Assembly (NCBI GenBank): GCA_023390485.1
Contig: JAEWCT010000264.1
Span: forward strand, 1-5,974
Length of the DNA: 5,974 nt
From: Pseudomonadota bacterium
GTDB taxonomy: Bacteria; Pseudomonadota; Alphaproteobacteria; Rhizobiales; Hyphomicrobiaceae
Direction: 5' to 3'
The notes beneath the pieces are model-generated. The model ran no database searches. It was not told where the DNA came from and was given only the letters and a program-made list of their open reading frames with translations. Made by a program: the position numbers and the translations under genes. Each line of letters starts with the position of its first letter. Position 1 is the first letter of the stretch. This document shows positions 1 to 5,974 of this stretch, piece after piece.

Positions 1-236
1 CCGGCGATGAGAAGCGAGCCTTTGGTCTTGATGACGAGCTGCTGGCCGGCAATCGTGATGTCCTGGCCGAGGACCGAGGTCGGCGCGTCAATCACCGGAC
101 CTGACTGCTGAATCGGCGAGCCGAAGAGCGGCGGAGCCGGGGCCTTCATTTGTGGAATCGGTTGCTGCTGCGCTGGCGTGAGCGTCTTGACTGGCTCCGA
201 CCCACGTGAATCCGGCGTCGCTACGCGGTTGAACAT
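1..236 (-). CDS. Bactofilin (polymer-forming cytoskeletal protein), N-terminal part
   Basis: The frame starts at an ATG at 236 and stays open to the left edge, giving 78 complete codons plus a partial glycine codon. Residues 1-50 are a Pro/Gln-rich, probably disordered leader (MFNRVATPDS..., with PAQQQPIPQ near 21-29). Residues 54-79 read SVLGQDITIAGQQLVIKTKG and then SLLIAG. This matches the typical first beta-helix rung of bactofilins: a S-V/I-L/I-G-x-D/N start, I-x-G, then K-G-x-L-x-I-x-G. Bactofilins are cytosolic or membrane-associated proteins that self-assemble into filaments without nucleotide and help place cell-wall, stalk or polarity functions. A G-rich run 5-9 bases before the ATG (plus 241-246) is a weak ribosome-binding site. 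Most of the beta-helix lies outside the window, so the call rests on one rung and the leader composition. The link to the nearby envelope genes is inference. Confidence 0.72.
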   Translation of the reverse strand, partial: MFNRVATPDSRGSEPVKTLTPAQQQPIPQMKAPAPPLFGSPIQQSGPVIDAPTSVLGQDITIAGQQLVIKTKGSLLIA

Positions 237-461
237 TGAATACCCCCAAAAAAAGAAACTGCTTTCGCCCGTCCCGCTGGTCCAGCTTTAAGCAGTGTAC
301 TTTGGGTACATTATGGCCAAGTCGGCATATCCGCCAGCCTCGTTTTGCTGCTTCGCGAAAAAGGATTTCGGCGAAGATTGTTAACGGGCACCCGCTGCCC
401 AAAATGTGATCGGGTCCCCATTTCTGACGACCCGCCTAAAGGCATTCGCGCACCCGACAAC
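237..461. other. Intergenic region with two small inverted repeats
   Basis: This gap lies between two minus-strand genes, and I see no coding frame in it with gene-like features. It contains TGTAC-n5-GTACA at 296-310, which is 60 bases upstream of the bactofilin ATG and could be an operator or chance. It also contains a hairpin GGGCA-n5-TGCCC at 386-400 and CTTCGC/GCGAAG at 351-376. None of these is followed by a T tract in the right direction, so I see no clear terminator for the gene ending at 462 and no convincing -10/-35 pair for the bactofilin. Confidence 0.4.
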
Positions 462-785
462 CTATCTCCAGATGTCGACGAATGGGGCAACGATGTGCTT
501 GCCGTGACGGCCTTTGTAGACGTGCACGAACGGGGCATCGACGACGGTCCTCTGGCCGCTTTCTACGCGCGTGAACGGCGCATGCACGACGTGCCGCCCA
601 TGGCGGCGATGATAGTGCCGATGCCCGTCGCGGTCGTAATCGTAATCGTAATCGACCTTCACGACATCGGCGGATGCTTTGCCCTCGGGCTTCGCGACCG
701 GCGTGGCGTTCGCTGCCGATGCGATCATCGCGGCCGCGCCAAGCGTGACGCCAATCGTTAGCGAGGAGCGGAAAAATGCCAGCAT
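462..785 (-). CDS. Small secreted His/Asp-rich protein with three APF repeats
   Basis: This is a 107-residue protein that I cannot assign to a named family with certainty. Residues 1-27 look like a Sec signal peptide: MLAFFR, a hydrophobic stretch LTIGVTLGAAAMIASA, then a likely cut after ANA, which predicts a periplasmic or secreted product. Residues 46-66 are rich in Asp, Tyr, His and Arg (DYDYDYDRD, then HRHYHRRHGRH), a composition that could bind metal. Residues 66-107 contain three spaced motifs, VVHAPFTRVE, VVDAPFVHVY and HIVAPFVDIW, with APF at 69, 84 and 100, suggesting short repeated beta-strands. The ATG at 785 was preferred to an in-frame ATG at 818. The later start has an AAAGAG-like ribosome-binding site and fits the signal peptide, while the predicted transcription start lies at about 814. 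The gene is divergent from the deacetylase. Function is unknown. Confidence 0.75.
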   Translation of the reverse strand: MLAFFRSSLTIGVTLGAAAMIASAANATPVAKPEGKASADVVKVDYDYDYDRDGHRHYHRRHGRHVVHAPFTRVESGQRTVVDAPFVHVYKGRHGKHIVAPFVDIWR

Positions 786-820
786 AAGATACTCTTTTCG
801 TTTCTGTTTGTAGTGCATTG

Positions 821-849
821 AAAATAAGGACCAAACCCCTCTGTCGCAA
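821..849 (-). promoter_or_regulatory. Probable sigma-70-type promoter of the APF-repeat gene
   Basis: Read on the minus strand, TTGCGA (849-844) and TATTTT (826-821) are 17 bases apart, the optimal spacing for a housekeeping promoter. Transcription would start near 814, leaving a leader of about 30 bases before the ATG at 785. This argues against the upstream in-frame ATG at 818. The call is from motif matching only. Confidence 0.45.
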
Positions 850-862
850 CTCGGGTGCGGCA
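842..862. promoter_or_regulatory. Imperfect inverted repeat over the -35 box, possible operator
   Basis: TGTCGCA (842-848) and TGCGGCA (856-862) form a 7-base inverted repeat with one mismatch and a 7-base spacer. It overlaps the proposed -35 element of the minus-strand gene, where a repressor could act. Arms this short can arise by chance, and no regulator is encoded nearby. Confidence 0.2.
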
Positions 863-1008
863 ATGACCGACTCATGCGAGACTTGTGCTGAACTTGAGCC
901 TGTACGGGTGAAACCGGAAAGCGACGTGCTCGTCCCAAATTTTCGGGAGCGGGCTGCTGACGCCATCGGAGTCTGCTAGGCTCGATTAATAAAATAAGGG
1001 AGGACAAC

Positions 1009-2385
1009 ATGTTCGCTTGCCGGGTGGGTCTCTTATTTGGATTGACGGCGCTGCTCGCCGTTCCTGCCGCCCAGGCTGCAGACGAAGCGACGTGTCCTCG
1101 CGCCGGCACGCTCGGCGTCTCCCGCACCGTCGAAATCGATACGACCGGTGGCCCCGGTTTCGGCATGGACAACTACAAGGCCTACGACTTCCTGCAGGAC
1201 AAGGAAGTTCTCCTGACATTCGACGACGGTCCGCAAAAATATACGACCGAGGCTGTGCTCAAGGCGCTGGCCGATGAATGCGTGAAGGCGACATTCTTCT
1301 CGATCGGAAAGATGGCGCTCGGTTATCCCGAGATCATTCGCGAAGTCGCCAAGGCGGGACACACGATCGGCACGCATACGTGGAGCCACAAGGCGATCAA
1401 CAAGCTCAAGACGTTCGATGAAGGCAAGGACGAGATCGAACGCGGCGTCAGCGCCGTGCATCGCGCTGTCGGCGGTTCGGTCGCGCCGTTCTTTCGTTTT
1501 CCAACGCTTGCGGACACGCCGGAAGCCGTCGCCTATCTCGGCAAGCGCAACATCGCGATGTTTTCGACGGACATCGACAGTTTCGATTTCAAGCCGCAGA
1601 CCGCGGATCATCTCGTGAAGTCGCTGATGCAGAAGCTCGACAAGAGGGGCAAGGGCATCCTCTTGATGCATGACATTCACAAGACGACCGCGAAGGCCGT
1701 GCCGATGATCCTCGCCGAGCTCAAGGCGAAGGGATACAAGATCGTTCACATGACGGCCAAGTTCCCGGTGACCACGGTCGCGGAATACGATCAGGCCATC
1801 GAGAAGGAAGCCAAGGGCTTGCCGCAGGTCGGCGCCGAGCGGCCGGTTTCCAGCATCGTCAAGACAATCGACGGCGCTGCGCCAGCAACGGAATCCGCGT
1901 CGGGCGGTGGAGAGCCCGAAGGGCTGCCGCCGCCGCCAACGCCCGATGCCTCGACGGCGACGGGATCCGCCGCTTCGCCATCCGGGGCCGCTGCGCCGGC
2001 GCTTCCGGCATTTCCGACGACACCTTCGACCGAGTCCGGCCATACCGCTCCGGGCAAGCAGTCGGCCGTGCAGCAGCCGATGAAGTCCGTTGCGGAACCT
2101 TCATCGCCACCGTCTCCGACGGGCCCGGCCAGCACAACGACCGGCAGCCTGCCGGCCGCCGCAGCCAATACGACGGCGGCGCCGACGCATACCGCGGCCG
2201 CGAGCATGGCGCAGGAGACAGCCTCTCCCGTCAAAACGGTTTCCGGGGACGGCGAGAAGATGGCCGCGAGCGCGCCTTCGGCGCCTGCCGCGCCAGTCAT
2301 GCCGATCGAGACCAAGCCGCAGGCGCCGGCGAAATCGATTTCGCAGCGGGTTAAGGAAGCTTGGGAATATTGGTTCGGCCAGTAG
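1009..2385 (+). CDS. Secreted polysaccharide deacetylase (NodB domain, carbohydrate esterase family 4) with low-complexity tail
   Basis: This 458-residue protein probably removes N- or O-acetyl groups from an envelope or extracellular polysaccharide, using a metal ion in the periplasm. Residues 1-23 are a signal peptide (cut after AQA). The NodB domain spans about 65-255. Visible motifs are TFDDGP at 70-75 (catalytic base D72, metal ligand D73), HTWSH at 123-127 (metal ligands H123 and H127), RFP at 163-165, and LLMHDIH at 218-224 (H221 of the last catalytic motif). Residues from about 285 to 440 are a Pro/Ala/Ser/Thr-rich low-complexity linker. The last 16 residues (SISQRVKEAWEYWFGQ) return to a Trp/Tyr-containing, helix-like sequence. 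The ATG at 1009 follows a strong ribosome-binding site, GGGAGGA at 998-1004. All core catalytic residues are present, so activity is expected. The substrate (peptidoglycan, chitin-like polymer or exopolysaccharide) cannot be told from sequence. The gene stands alone and is followed by a repeat and a strong terminator. Confidence 0.92.
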   Translation: MFACRVGLLFGLTALLAVPAAQAADEATCPRAGTLGVSRTVEIDTTGGPGFGMDNYKAYDFLQDKEVLLTFDDGPQKYTTEAVLKALADECVKATFFSIGKMALGYPEIIREVAKAGHTIGTHTWSHKAINKLKTFDEGKDEIERGVSAVHRAVGGSVAPFFRFPTLADTPEAVAYLGKRNIAMFSTDIDSFDFKPQTADHLVKSLMQKLDKRGKGILLMHDIHKTTAKAVPMILAELKAKGYKIVHMTAKFPVTTVAEYDQAIEKEAKGLPQVGAERPVSSIVKTIDGAAPATESASGGGEPEGLPPPPTPDASTATGSAASPSGAAAPALPAFPTTPSTESGHTAPGKQSAVQQPMKSVAEPSSPPSPTGPASTTTGSLPAAAANTTAAPTHTAAASMAQETASPVKTVSGDGEKMAASAPSAPAAPVMPIETKPQAPAKSISQRVKEAWEYWFGQ

Positions 2386-2391
2386 GCGATC

Positions 2392-2496
2392 CTAGAGCGT
2401 TTCCGCTTTTCTTTGAATCGCGAAAACGCTCTAGCCTTTTGTTTTGACGCAATTCCGGACGCAAAACCGCTGCACACTTTTGCTGGAATTGCTCTA
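2392..2496. repeat. Intergenic palindromic repeat element of rhizobial type
   Basis: The element begins CTAGAGCG and ends GCTCTA, so its ends are inverted repeats (TAGAGC/GCTCTA). It folds into two hairpins. The first has 15-base arms at 2392-2406 and 2420-2434, with one mismatch and a 13-base loop. The second is nested, pairing GCAATTCCGG (2449-2458) with CTGGAATTGC (2483-2492), with one mismatch, and GCAAAA (2461-2466) with TTTTGC (2478-2483). Between them is TTTTGTTTTGACGC. From memory, this layout matches an abundant non-coding repeat scattered between genes in Hyphomicrobiales genomes. It encodes no protein and begins six bases after the deacetylase stop codon. Confidence 0.75.
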
Positions 2497-2497
2497 A

Positions 2498-2534
2498 AAA
2501 AAGAAATGGGTGGCGGTGCCACCCATTTCTTTTT
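2498..2534 (+). terminator. Strong symmetrical intrinsic terminator after the deacetylase gene
   Basis: A perfect 17-base stem (2498-2514 with 2518-2534) closes on the three-base loop GGT. The core AAATGGGTGGC/GCCACCCATTT is flanked by an A run on the left and a T run on the right. Transcripts from either strand would therefore form a GC hairpin followed by U residues. It terminates the plus-strand deacetylase transcript and could also stop minus-strand readthrough from the cluster at 2881-4070. Confidence 0.88.
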
Positions 2535-2877
2535 GGACGCCCTGAGAGGCCCCCCCGGGCCCGCCGCAAACCAAGTGTTGTTGCCTTAGCGCAAGACAGC
2601 GCATGGCTTATCCATGGGCGTTCGCTACGGCCGACGCTGATAATCGGCGTGTAGCGATTTCGGCATTTAAGCGGGAACTTGACCACTCCCCCAGTCGATC
2701 CCCCGATCGGCTGCCCGCTTGGCCGCAAAGCTATGTGAGGTCCGGAGCGACTGCCAGACAAAACGAATCATCCTGCTTTGAATTCAGGCAGGTGTGGCGT
2801 CCCGGATACAACTCAATGATTTATCAGCGTACGGTTTATAATGCTGTGGATAGGCTCGCGGCATACGGAATCGCCAC
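2535..2877. other. Region of about 340 bases with no supported gene
   Basis: Open frames exist on both strands (plus 2603-2881, minus to 2761). None has a clear ribosome-binding site, a recognisable domain, or a composition like the neighbouring genes. The segment has a C/G run at 2551-2563 and an isolated TATAAT at 2837-2842 without a good -35 partner. It may be a decayed gene or simple spacer; nothing in it identifies a source. Confidence 0.4.
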
Positions 2878-2880
2878 ATG

Positions 2881-2909
2881 AAAAAGGGCCGCTCTCGAAA
2901 GAGCGGCCC
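2881..2909 (-). terminator. Intrinsic terminator of the minus-strand cluster
   Basis: GGGCCGCTCT (2886-2895) pairs perfectly with AGAGCGGCCC (2900-2909) around the tetraloop CGAA. On the minus strand the hairpin is followed by five T residues (plus-strand A run 2881-2885). It is a standard factor-independent terminator only in the minus direction. It lies about 50 bases after the stop codon of the small ORF at 2958-3035 and marks the end of the transcript that contains it. Confidence 0.85.
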
Positions 2910-2957
2910 CGTGAGATCAATCGTTCTTTGCGGCGTCGAATGTCTACCGCTTAGGTC

Positions 2958-3035
2958 TCAGCTGCGATCCAGGAGAGTTCCGGATGCAAGCCTGAGCGAC
3001 CACGACATCGTCTGCCTCAAGATCCCACTCGACAT
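2958..3035 (-). CDS. Candidate 25-residue small protein with very strong ribosome-binding site
   Basis: A short frame starts at the ATG at 3035 and ends at TGA (2958-2960), encoding M-S-S-G-I-L-R-Q-T-M-S-W-S-L-R-L and nine more residues ending LLDRS. I do not recognise it. Support is contextual: an exceptional Shine-Dalgarno sequence at the right distance, location at the end of a minus-strand gene cluster, and an intrinsic terminator about 50 bases downstream. Third codon positions are GC-rich, as expected in this genome. The peptide has little charge apart from four arginines and one aspartate, and no clear membrane segment. Another minus-strand frame over the same bases ends in ...SQLRPKR at 2946-2948. 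It is free of stops for about 31 codons but is interrupted by a TGA just before and lacks a placed start. The element could also be a leader peptide or a non-coding RNA. Confidence 0.45.
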   Translation of the reverse strand: MSSGILRQTMSWSLRLASGTLLDRS

Positions 3036-3036
3036 C

Positions 3037-3048
3037 GGATCACCTCCT
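3037..3048 (-). promoter_or_regulatory. Extended Shine-Dalgarno sequence
   Basis: The minus strand reads AGGAGGTGATCC immediately before G-ATG. This is complementary over 12 bases to the single-stranded 3' tail of bacterial 16S rRNA (GGATCACCTCCT). Most genes in this window match only 5-8 bases. The GGAGG core is well placed for the ATG at 3035. Seen on the plus strand, the same bases imitate the end of a 16S gene, but no rRNA sequence precedes them. Confidence 0.6.
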
Positions 3049-3146
3049 CTCGGTTGTTGAAAGATGGAAGTAAGCTGGCATTGTTTGCGGGCTTTGAAAA
3101 GGGGTGTGCGACATACGCGCCAATGCCGCGTCGGCCGGCGGCGAAG

Positions 3147-3560
3147 CTAATCGTGCCGCGCCACTTGCATCTCCATGGCTCTGCCGAAGCCTGCAAGCAG
3201 AGTTCCGAGCCCAAACAGGGCCAGAACCACGAGTTGGAGAATGTCCTCAACGCCTGTCTTGTCGATCATGTAATCGGAGATATTGGCGTCGGCCGTCTTG
3301 AACCGGTCGAGGCTTTTCTCGCGGTCGGCTTCGGCTTCCCTGATCTTGTCGGCCGGTGCGTTCACCGCCTGCAGAAGAACGATGCGATTGTCGTGAACCG
3401 CCTTGATCTGCAGTTGCGCCGACTGCTGGATGCTGAAGGTTGCGAGCCGCCATTCGATCTCGCGCTTCAGGGGATCGAGATAAAACATCTGCGTCGCCGT
3501 CGCTCCGAGCAGAAGCACGATCCCAAACAGTTCGCCGAGCTGATAAACTTTAAACCGCAT
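3147..3560 (-). CDS. Two-helix membrane protein of unknown function
   Basis: This 137-residue protein has a hydrophobic helix at about 8-28 (GIVLLLGATATQMFYL), a charged, mostly helical region at 31-105, and a second membrane helix at about 106-126 (LQLVVLALFGLGTLLAGF). The middle region is rich in Glu, Lys, Arg, Ala and Gln, with a heptad-like pattern around 70-92 (ADKIREAEADREKSLDRFK) that suggests a coiled coil. The predicted form is a helical hairpin with both ends in the cytoplasm and a periplasmic coil, or the reverse. I recognise no named family. The ATG at 3560 follows GGGGAA at a suitable distance. It starts 26 bases after the upstream gene's stop, so the two are probably co-transcribed. 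A truncated relative lies at 3924-4070, on the other side of that gene. Confidence 0.8.
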   Translation of the reverse strand: MRFKVYQLGELFGIVLLLGATATQMFYLDPLKREIEWRLATFSIQQSAQLQIKAVHDNRIVLLQAVNAPADKIREAEADREKSLDRFKTADANISDYMIDKTGVEDILQLVVLALFGLGTLLAGFGRAMEMQVARHD

Positions 3561-3586
3561 TGCTATTCCCCGCCTTCACCCCGCGC

Positions 3587-3871
3587 TCAATTCCATCTCG
3601 GCTGAGCGATCAATATCGATAGAACGAATAGCCCGGCCAGAATTGCGGGCACCGCAAGAGTGGCGAGCACCCCGTTGGCCATGCCCGTTTTTCCCTCTGT
3701 CTGAAACCAATATCCGACACCGAGAATTGCGACGATGCCTGCAAGCACTGTGAACCAGAGCACGATATTGAAGGACGATACCGAGCCGTCGCCAATTCCG
3801 ACGAAAAAGAAATAGGCTGCAATCAGCAGCGCAATGGCGTCAACGGCGAAAAATACCCGGTATGTTTTCAT
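3587..3871 (-). CDS. Small three-helix integral membrane protein
   Basis: This 94-residue protein has three hydrophobic segments: about 5-25 (RVFFAVDAIALLIAAYFFFVG), 34-56 (FNIVLWFTVLAGIVAILG...) and 67-89 (GVLATLAVPAILAGLFVLSIL). It ends in the polar tail AQPRWN. The pattern, in which a GKTGMAN loop precedes the third helix and the protein ends in PRWN, resembles a widespread short membrane protein family. From memory, some members carry the automatic name osmoprotectant transporter permease; that name is not supported by any transport domain here. The ATG at 3871 was chosen because MKTYRVFF is a natural start of a membrane protein. An in-frame TTG at 3907 would add 12 residues, and neither start has a good ribosome-binding site. 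It lies between the intact and truncated copies of the two-helix protein and is likely in an operon with 3147-3560. Confidence 0.75.
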   Translation of the reverse strand: MKTYRVFFAVDAIALLIAAYFFFVGIGDGSVSSFNIVLWFTVLAGIVAILGVGYWFQTEGKTGMANGVLATLAVPAILAGLFVLSILIAQPRWN

Positions 3872-3923
3872 GGCGGCGGAATGTATCGGCTCCGCCGCCA
3901 AATGCAATTGGGGAACGTATCAG

Positions 3924-4070
3924 CTAGTAAAGTCTGTTAGCCACGAAAGTGGCAAGCCGCCATTCGATCTCGCGCTTCAGGGGATCCAGATAAAACATCT
4001 GCATCGCTGTCGATCCGAGCAGCAGTACGATCCCGATCAATTCGCCGAGCTGATACGTCTTGAACCCCAT
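3924..4070 (-). pseudogene. Truncated duplicate of the two-helix membrane protein gene
   Basis: From the ATG at 4070 the frame reads MGFKTYQLGELIGIVLLLGS and continues through REIEWRLATF. It matches residues 1-42 of the intact protein at 3147-3560 with five substitutions (R2G, V5T, F12I, A20S, T23M). Similarity then stops abruptly, and six unrelated residues (VANRLY) lead to a TAG at 3924-3926. At DNA level, 3951-4070 aligns without gaps to 3441-3560 with 17 differences in 120 bases by my count. Most differences are silent, so both copies evolved under selection before this one lost its middle region and second membrane helix. It keeps a GGGGAA ribosome-binding site and could still make a 48-residue single-helix peptide, but a gene remnant is the simpler reading. 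Confidence 0.82.
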
Positions 4071-4140
4071 GGCTTCCCCGTTGTTTTATGGTTTTGATCG
4101 ACCTTGCGCTCTATCCGCATCAGAACGGCGGACTTGTTCC

Positions 4141-4157
4141 CGATGCCTCTAGCATCG
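4141..4157. promoter_or_regulatory. Perfect short inverted repeat in the DUF2277 leader
   Basis: CGATGC (4141-4146) and GCATCG (4152-4157) pair perfectly around CTCTA. The repeat ends 15 bases before the DUF2277 ribosome-binding site. It could be a leader hairpin or an operator. No clear -10/-35 pair is visible in the 4071-4171 gap, which also holds the start region of the truncated copy on the other strand. Confidence 0.25.
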
Positions 4158-4185
4158 CCCATGCGTCGTTCAAAGGAGGTGCTCT

Positions 4186-4455
4186 ATGTGCCGAAGCATT
4201 CGGACACTGTACAATTTCGAGCCGCCCGCGACGGATGACGAAATCCGCGCCGCGGCGCTCCAATTCGTGCGCAAGATTTCGGGCTTCAATGCGCCATCGC
4301 AAGCCAATGCTGCGACTTTTGCGCGAGCTGTCGACGAAATAGCCGCCTCGGCTACGAAACTTCTCTCGTCGCTGGAAACATCGCGACCGCCGCGCGACCG
4401 TGAAGACGAAGCGCAAAAGGCGAGGGAACGCGCGCGCTATACTCGGATCGTCTAG
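4186..4455 (+). CDS. DUF2277 family protein
   Basis: This 89-residue cytosolic protein has the signature of the DUF2277 family (COG5552). It begins MCRSIRTLYNFEPPATDDEI, continues AALQFVRKISGF and then ANAATFARAVDEIA, and ends in a charged helical tail containing RPPRDREDEAQKARERA. The length is normal for the family, which is common in bacteria and has no established biochemical function. The start is secure: AAAGGAGGT at 4172-4180 lies five bases before the ATG at 4186, and the conserved MCR start is in place. The gene converges on thiC, with only 12 bases between the two stop codons. Nothing in the sequence ties it to thiamine synthesis. Confidence 0.93.
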   Translation: MCRSIRTLYNFEPPATDDEIRAAALQFVRKISGFNAPSQANAATFARAVDEIAASATKLLSSLETSRPPRDREDEAQKARERARYTRIV

Positions 4456-4461
4456 CGCGCG
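4431..4461. terminator. GC-rich hairpin at the DUF2277/thiC junction
   Basis: CGCGCGCTA (4431-4439) pairs perfectly with TAGCGCGCG (4453-4461) around a 13-base loop. The right arm includes the DUF2277 stop codon TAG. It lies between two convergent genes, where a shared terminator would be expected, and just after the thiC stop in the minus direction. No T tract follows on either strand, so any termination would have to be Rho-assisted or weak. It is a candidate only. Confidence 0.3.
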
Positions 4462-4467
4462 AGCCGC

Positions 4468-5974
<1,507 letters not shown>

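Noticed and set aside
345..761. Plus-strand frame of 138 codons with a CPKC pair, suggesting a zinc ribbon
   Set aside because: It lies largely antisense to the secreted APF-repeat gene, whose signal peptide and repeats are convincing. The Val/Ile run is the reverse reading of the GATTAC repeat, and there is no ribosome-binding site.
1033..2043. Long minus-strand frame of 336 codons opposite the deacetylase
   Set aside because: It is Arg-rich, with no domain, and is fully explained as the shadow of a GC-rich gene with all NodB motifs.
2837..2842. Perfect TATAAT on the plus strand, possible promoter of an antisense RNA
   Set aside because: There is no good -35 box at 16-18 bases, and the downstream hairpin at 2886-2909 has no T tract in this direction. 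A chance match is likely.
2603..2881. Plus-strand frame of 92 codons
   Set aside because: No ribosome-binding site, no recognisable motif and mixed codon use. It also runs toward the minus-strand terminator. I leave the region unassigned.
3036..3050. Plus-strand CGGATCACCTCCTCT looks like the 3' end of a 16S rRNA gene
   Set aside because: No rRNA helix sequence precedes it. The same bases on the minus strand are a ribosome-binding site in front of an ATG.
3054..3605. Plus-strand frame of 183 codons
   Set aside because: It is antisense to the two-helix membrane protein gene, which is supported by its membrane helices, its ribosome-binding site and its duplicated copy. The similarity of this frame to 3834-4097 only reflects that duplication.

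Overview
The window looks like chromosomal DNA from a GC-rich alphaproteobacterium, most likely of the order Hyphomicrobiales. Three things suggest this: the ThiC and DUF2277 proteins resemble alphaproteobacterial versions, the N-terminus of a bactofilin is present, and the intergenic palindromic repeat at 2392-2496 has the TAGAGC...GCTCTA layout I associate with rhizobia and their relatives. The genus is not certain. I see no tRNA, rRNA, CRISPR array, insertion sequence or phage gene.

Layout from left to right. Positions 1-236 (minus) hold the start of a bactofilin that runs off the left edge. Positions 462-785 (minus) encode a small secreted His/Asp-rich protein with three APF repeats; it has a plausible promoter at 821-849 and is divergent from the next gene. 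Positions 1009-2385 (plus) encode a secreted NodB-type polysaccharide deacetylase with a long Pro/Ala/Ser/Thr-rich tail. That gene is followed by the palindromic repeat (2392-2496) and a very strong symmetrical terminator (2498-2534). About 340 bases without a convincing gene follow.

Positions 2881-4070 form a minus-strand cluster. In transcription order it contains a truncated gene copy (4070-3924), a three-helix membrane protein (3871-3587), an intact two-helix membrane protein (3560-3147), and a candidate 25-residue ORF (3035-2958). The ORF has a Shine-Dalgarno sequence complementary to the 16S rRNA tail over 12 bases. The cluster ends at an intrinsic terminator (2909-2881). The truncated copy duplicates the first 42 codons of the intact two-helix gene, so the cluster carries the trace of a duplication on both sides of the three-helix gene.

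Positions 4186-4455 (plus) encode a DUF2277 protein that converges on thiC (4468 to beyond the right edge, minus), the HMP-P synthase of thiamine biosynthesis. The visible genes do not form one pathway: envelope-related genes (bactofilin, deacetylase, secreted and membrane small proteins) sit beside a thiamine housekeeping gene. I find no convincing new multi-gene system. The items most worth a second look are the tiny ORF with its extended ribosome-binding site, the partial duplication, and the APF-repeat secreted protein.
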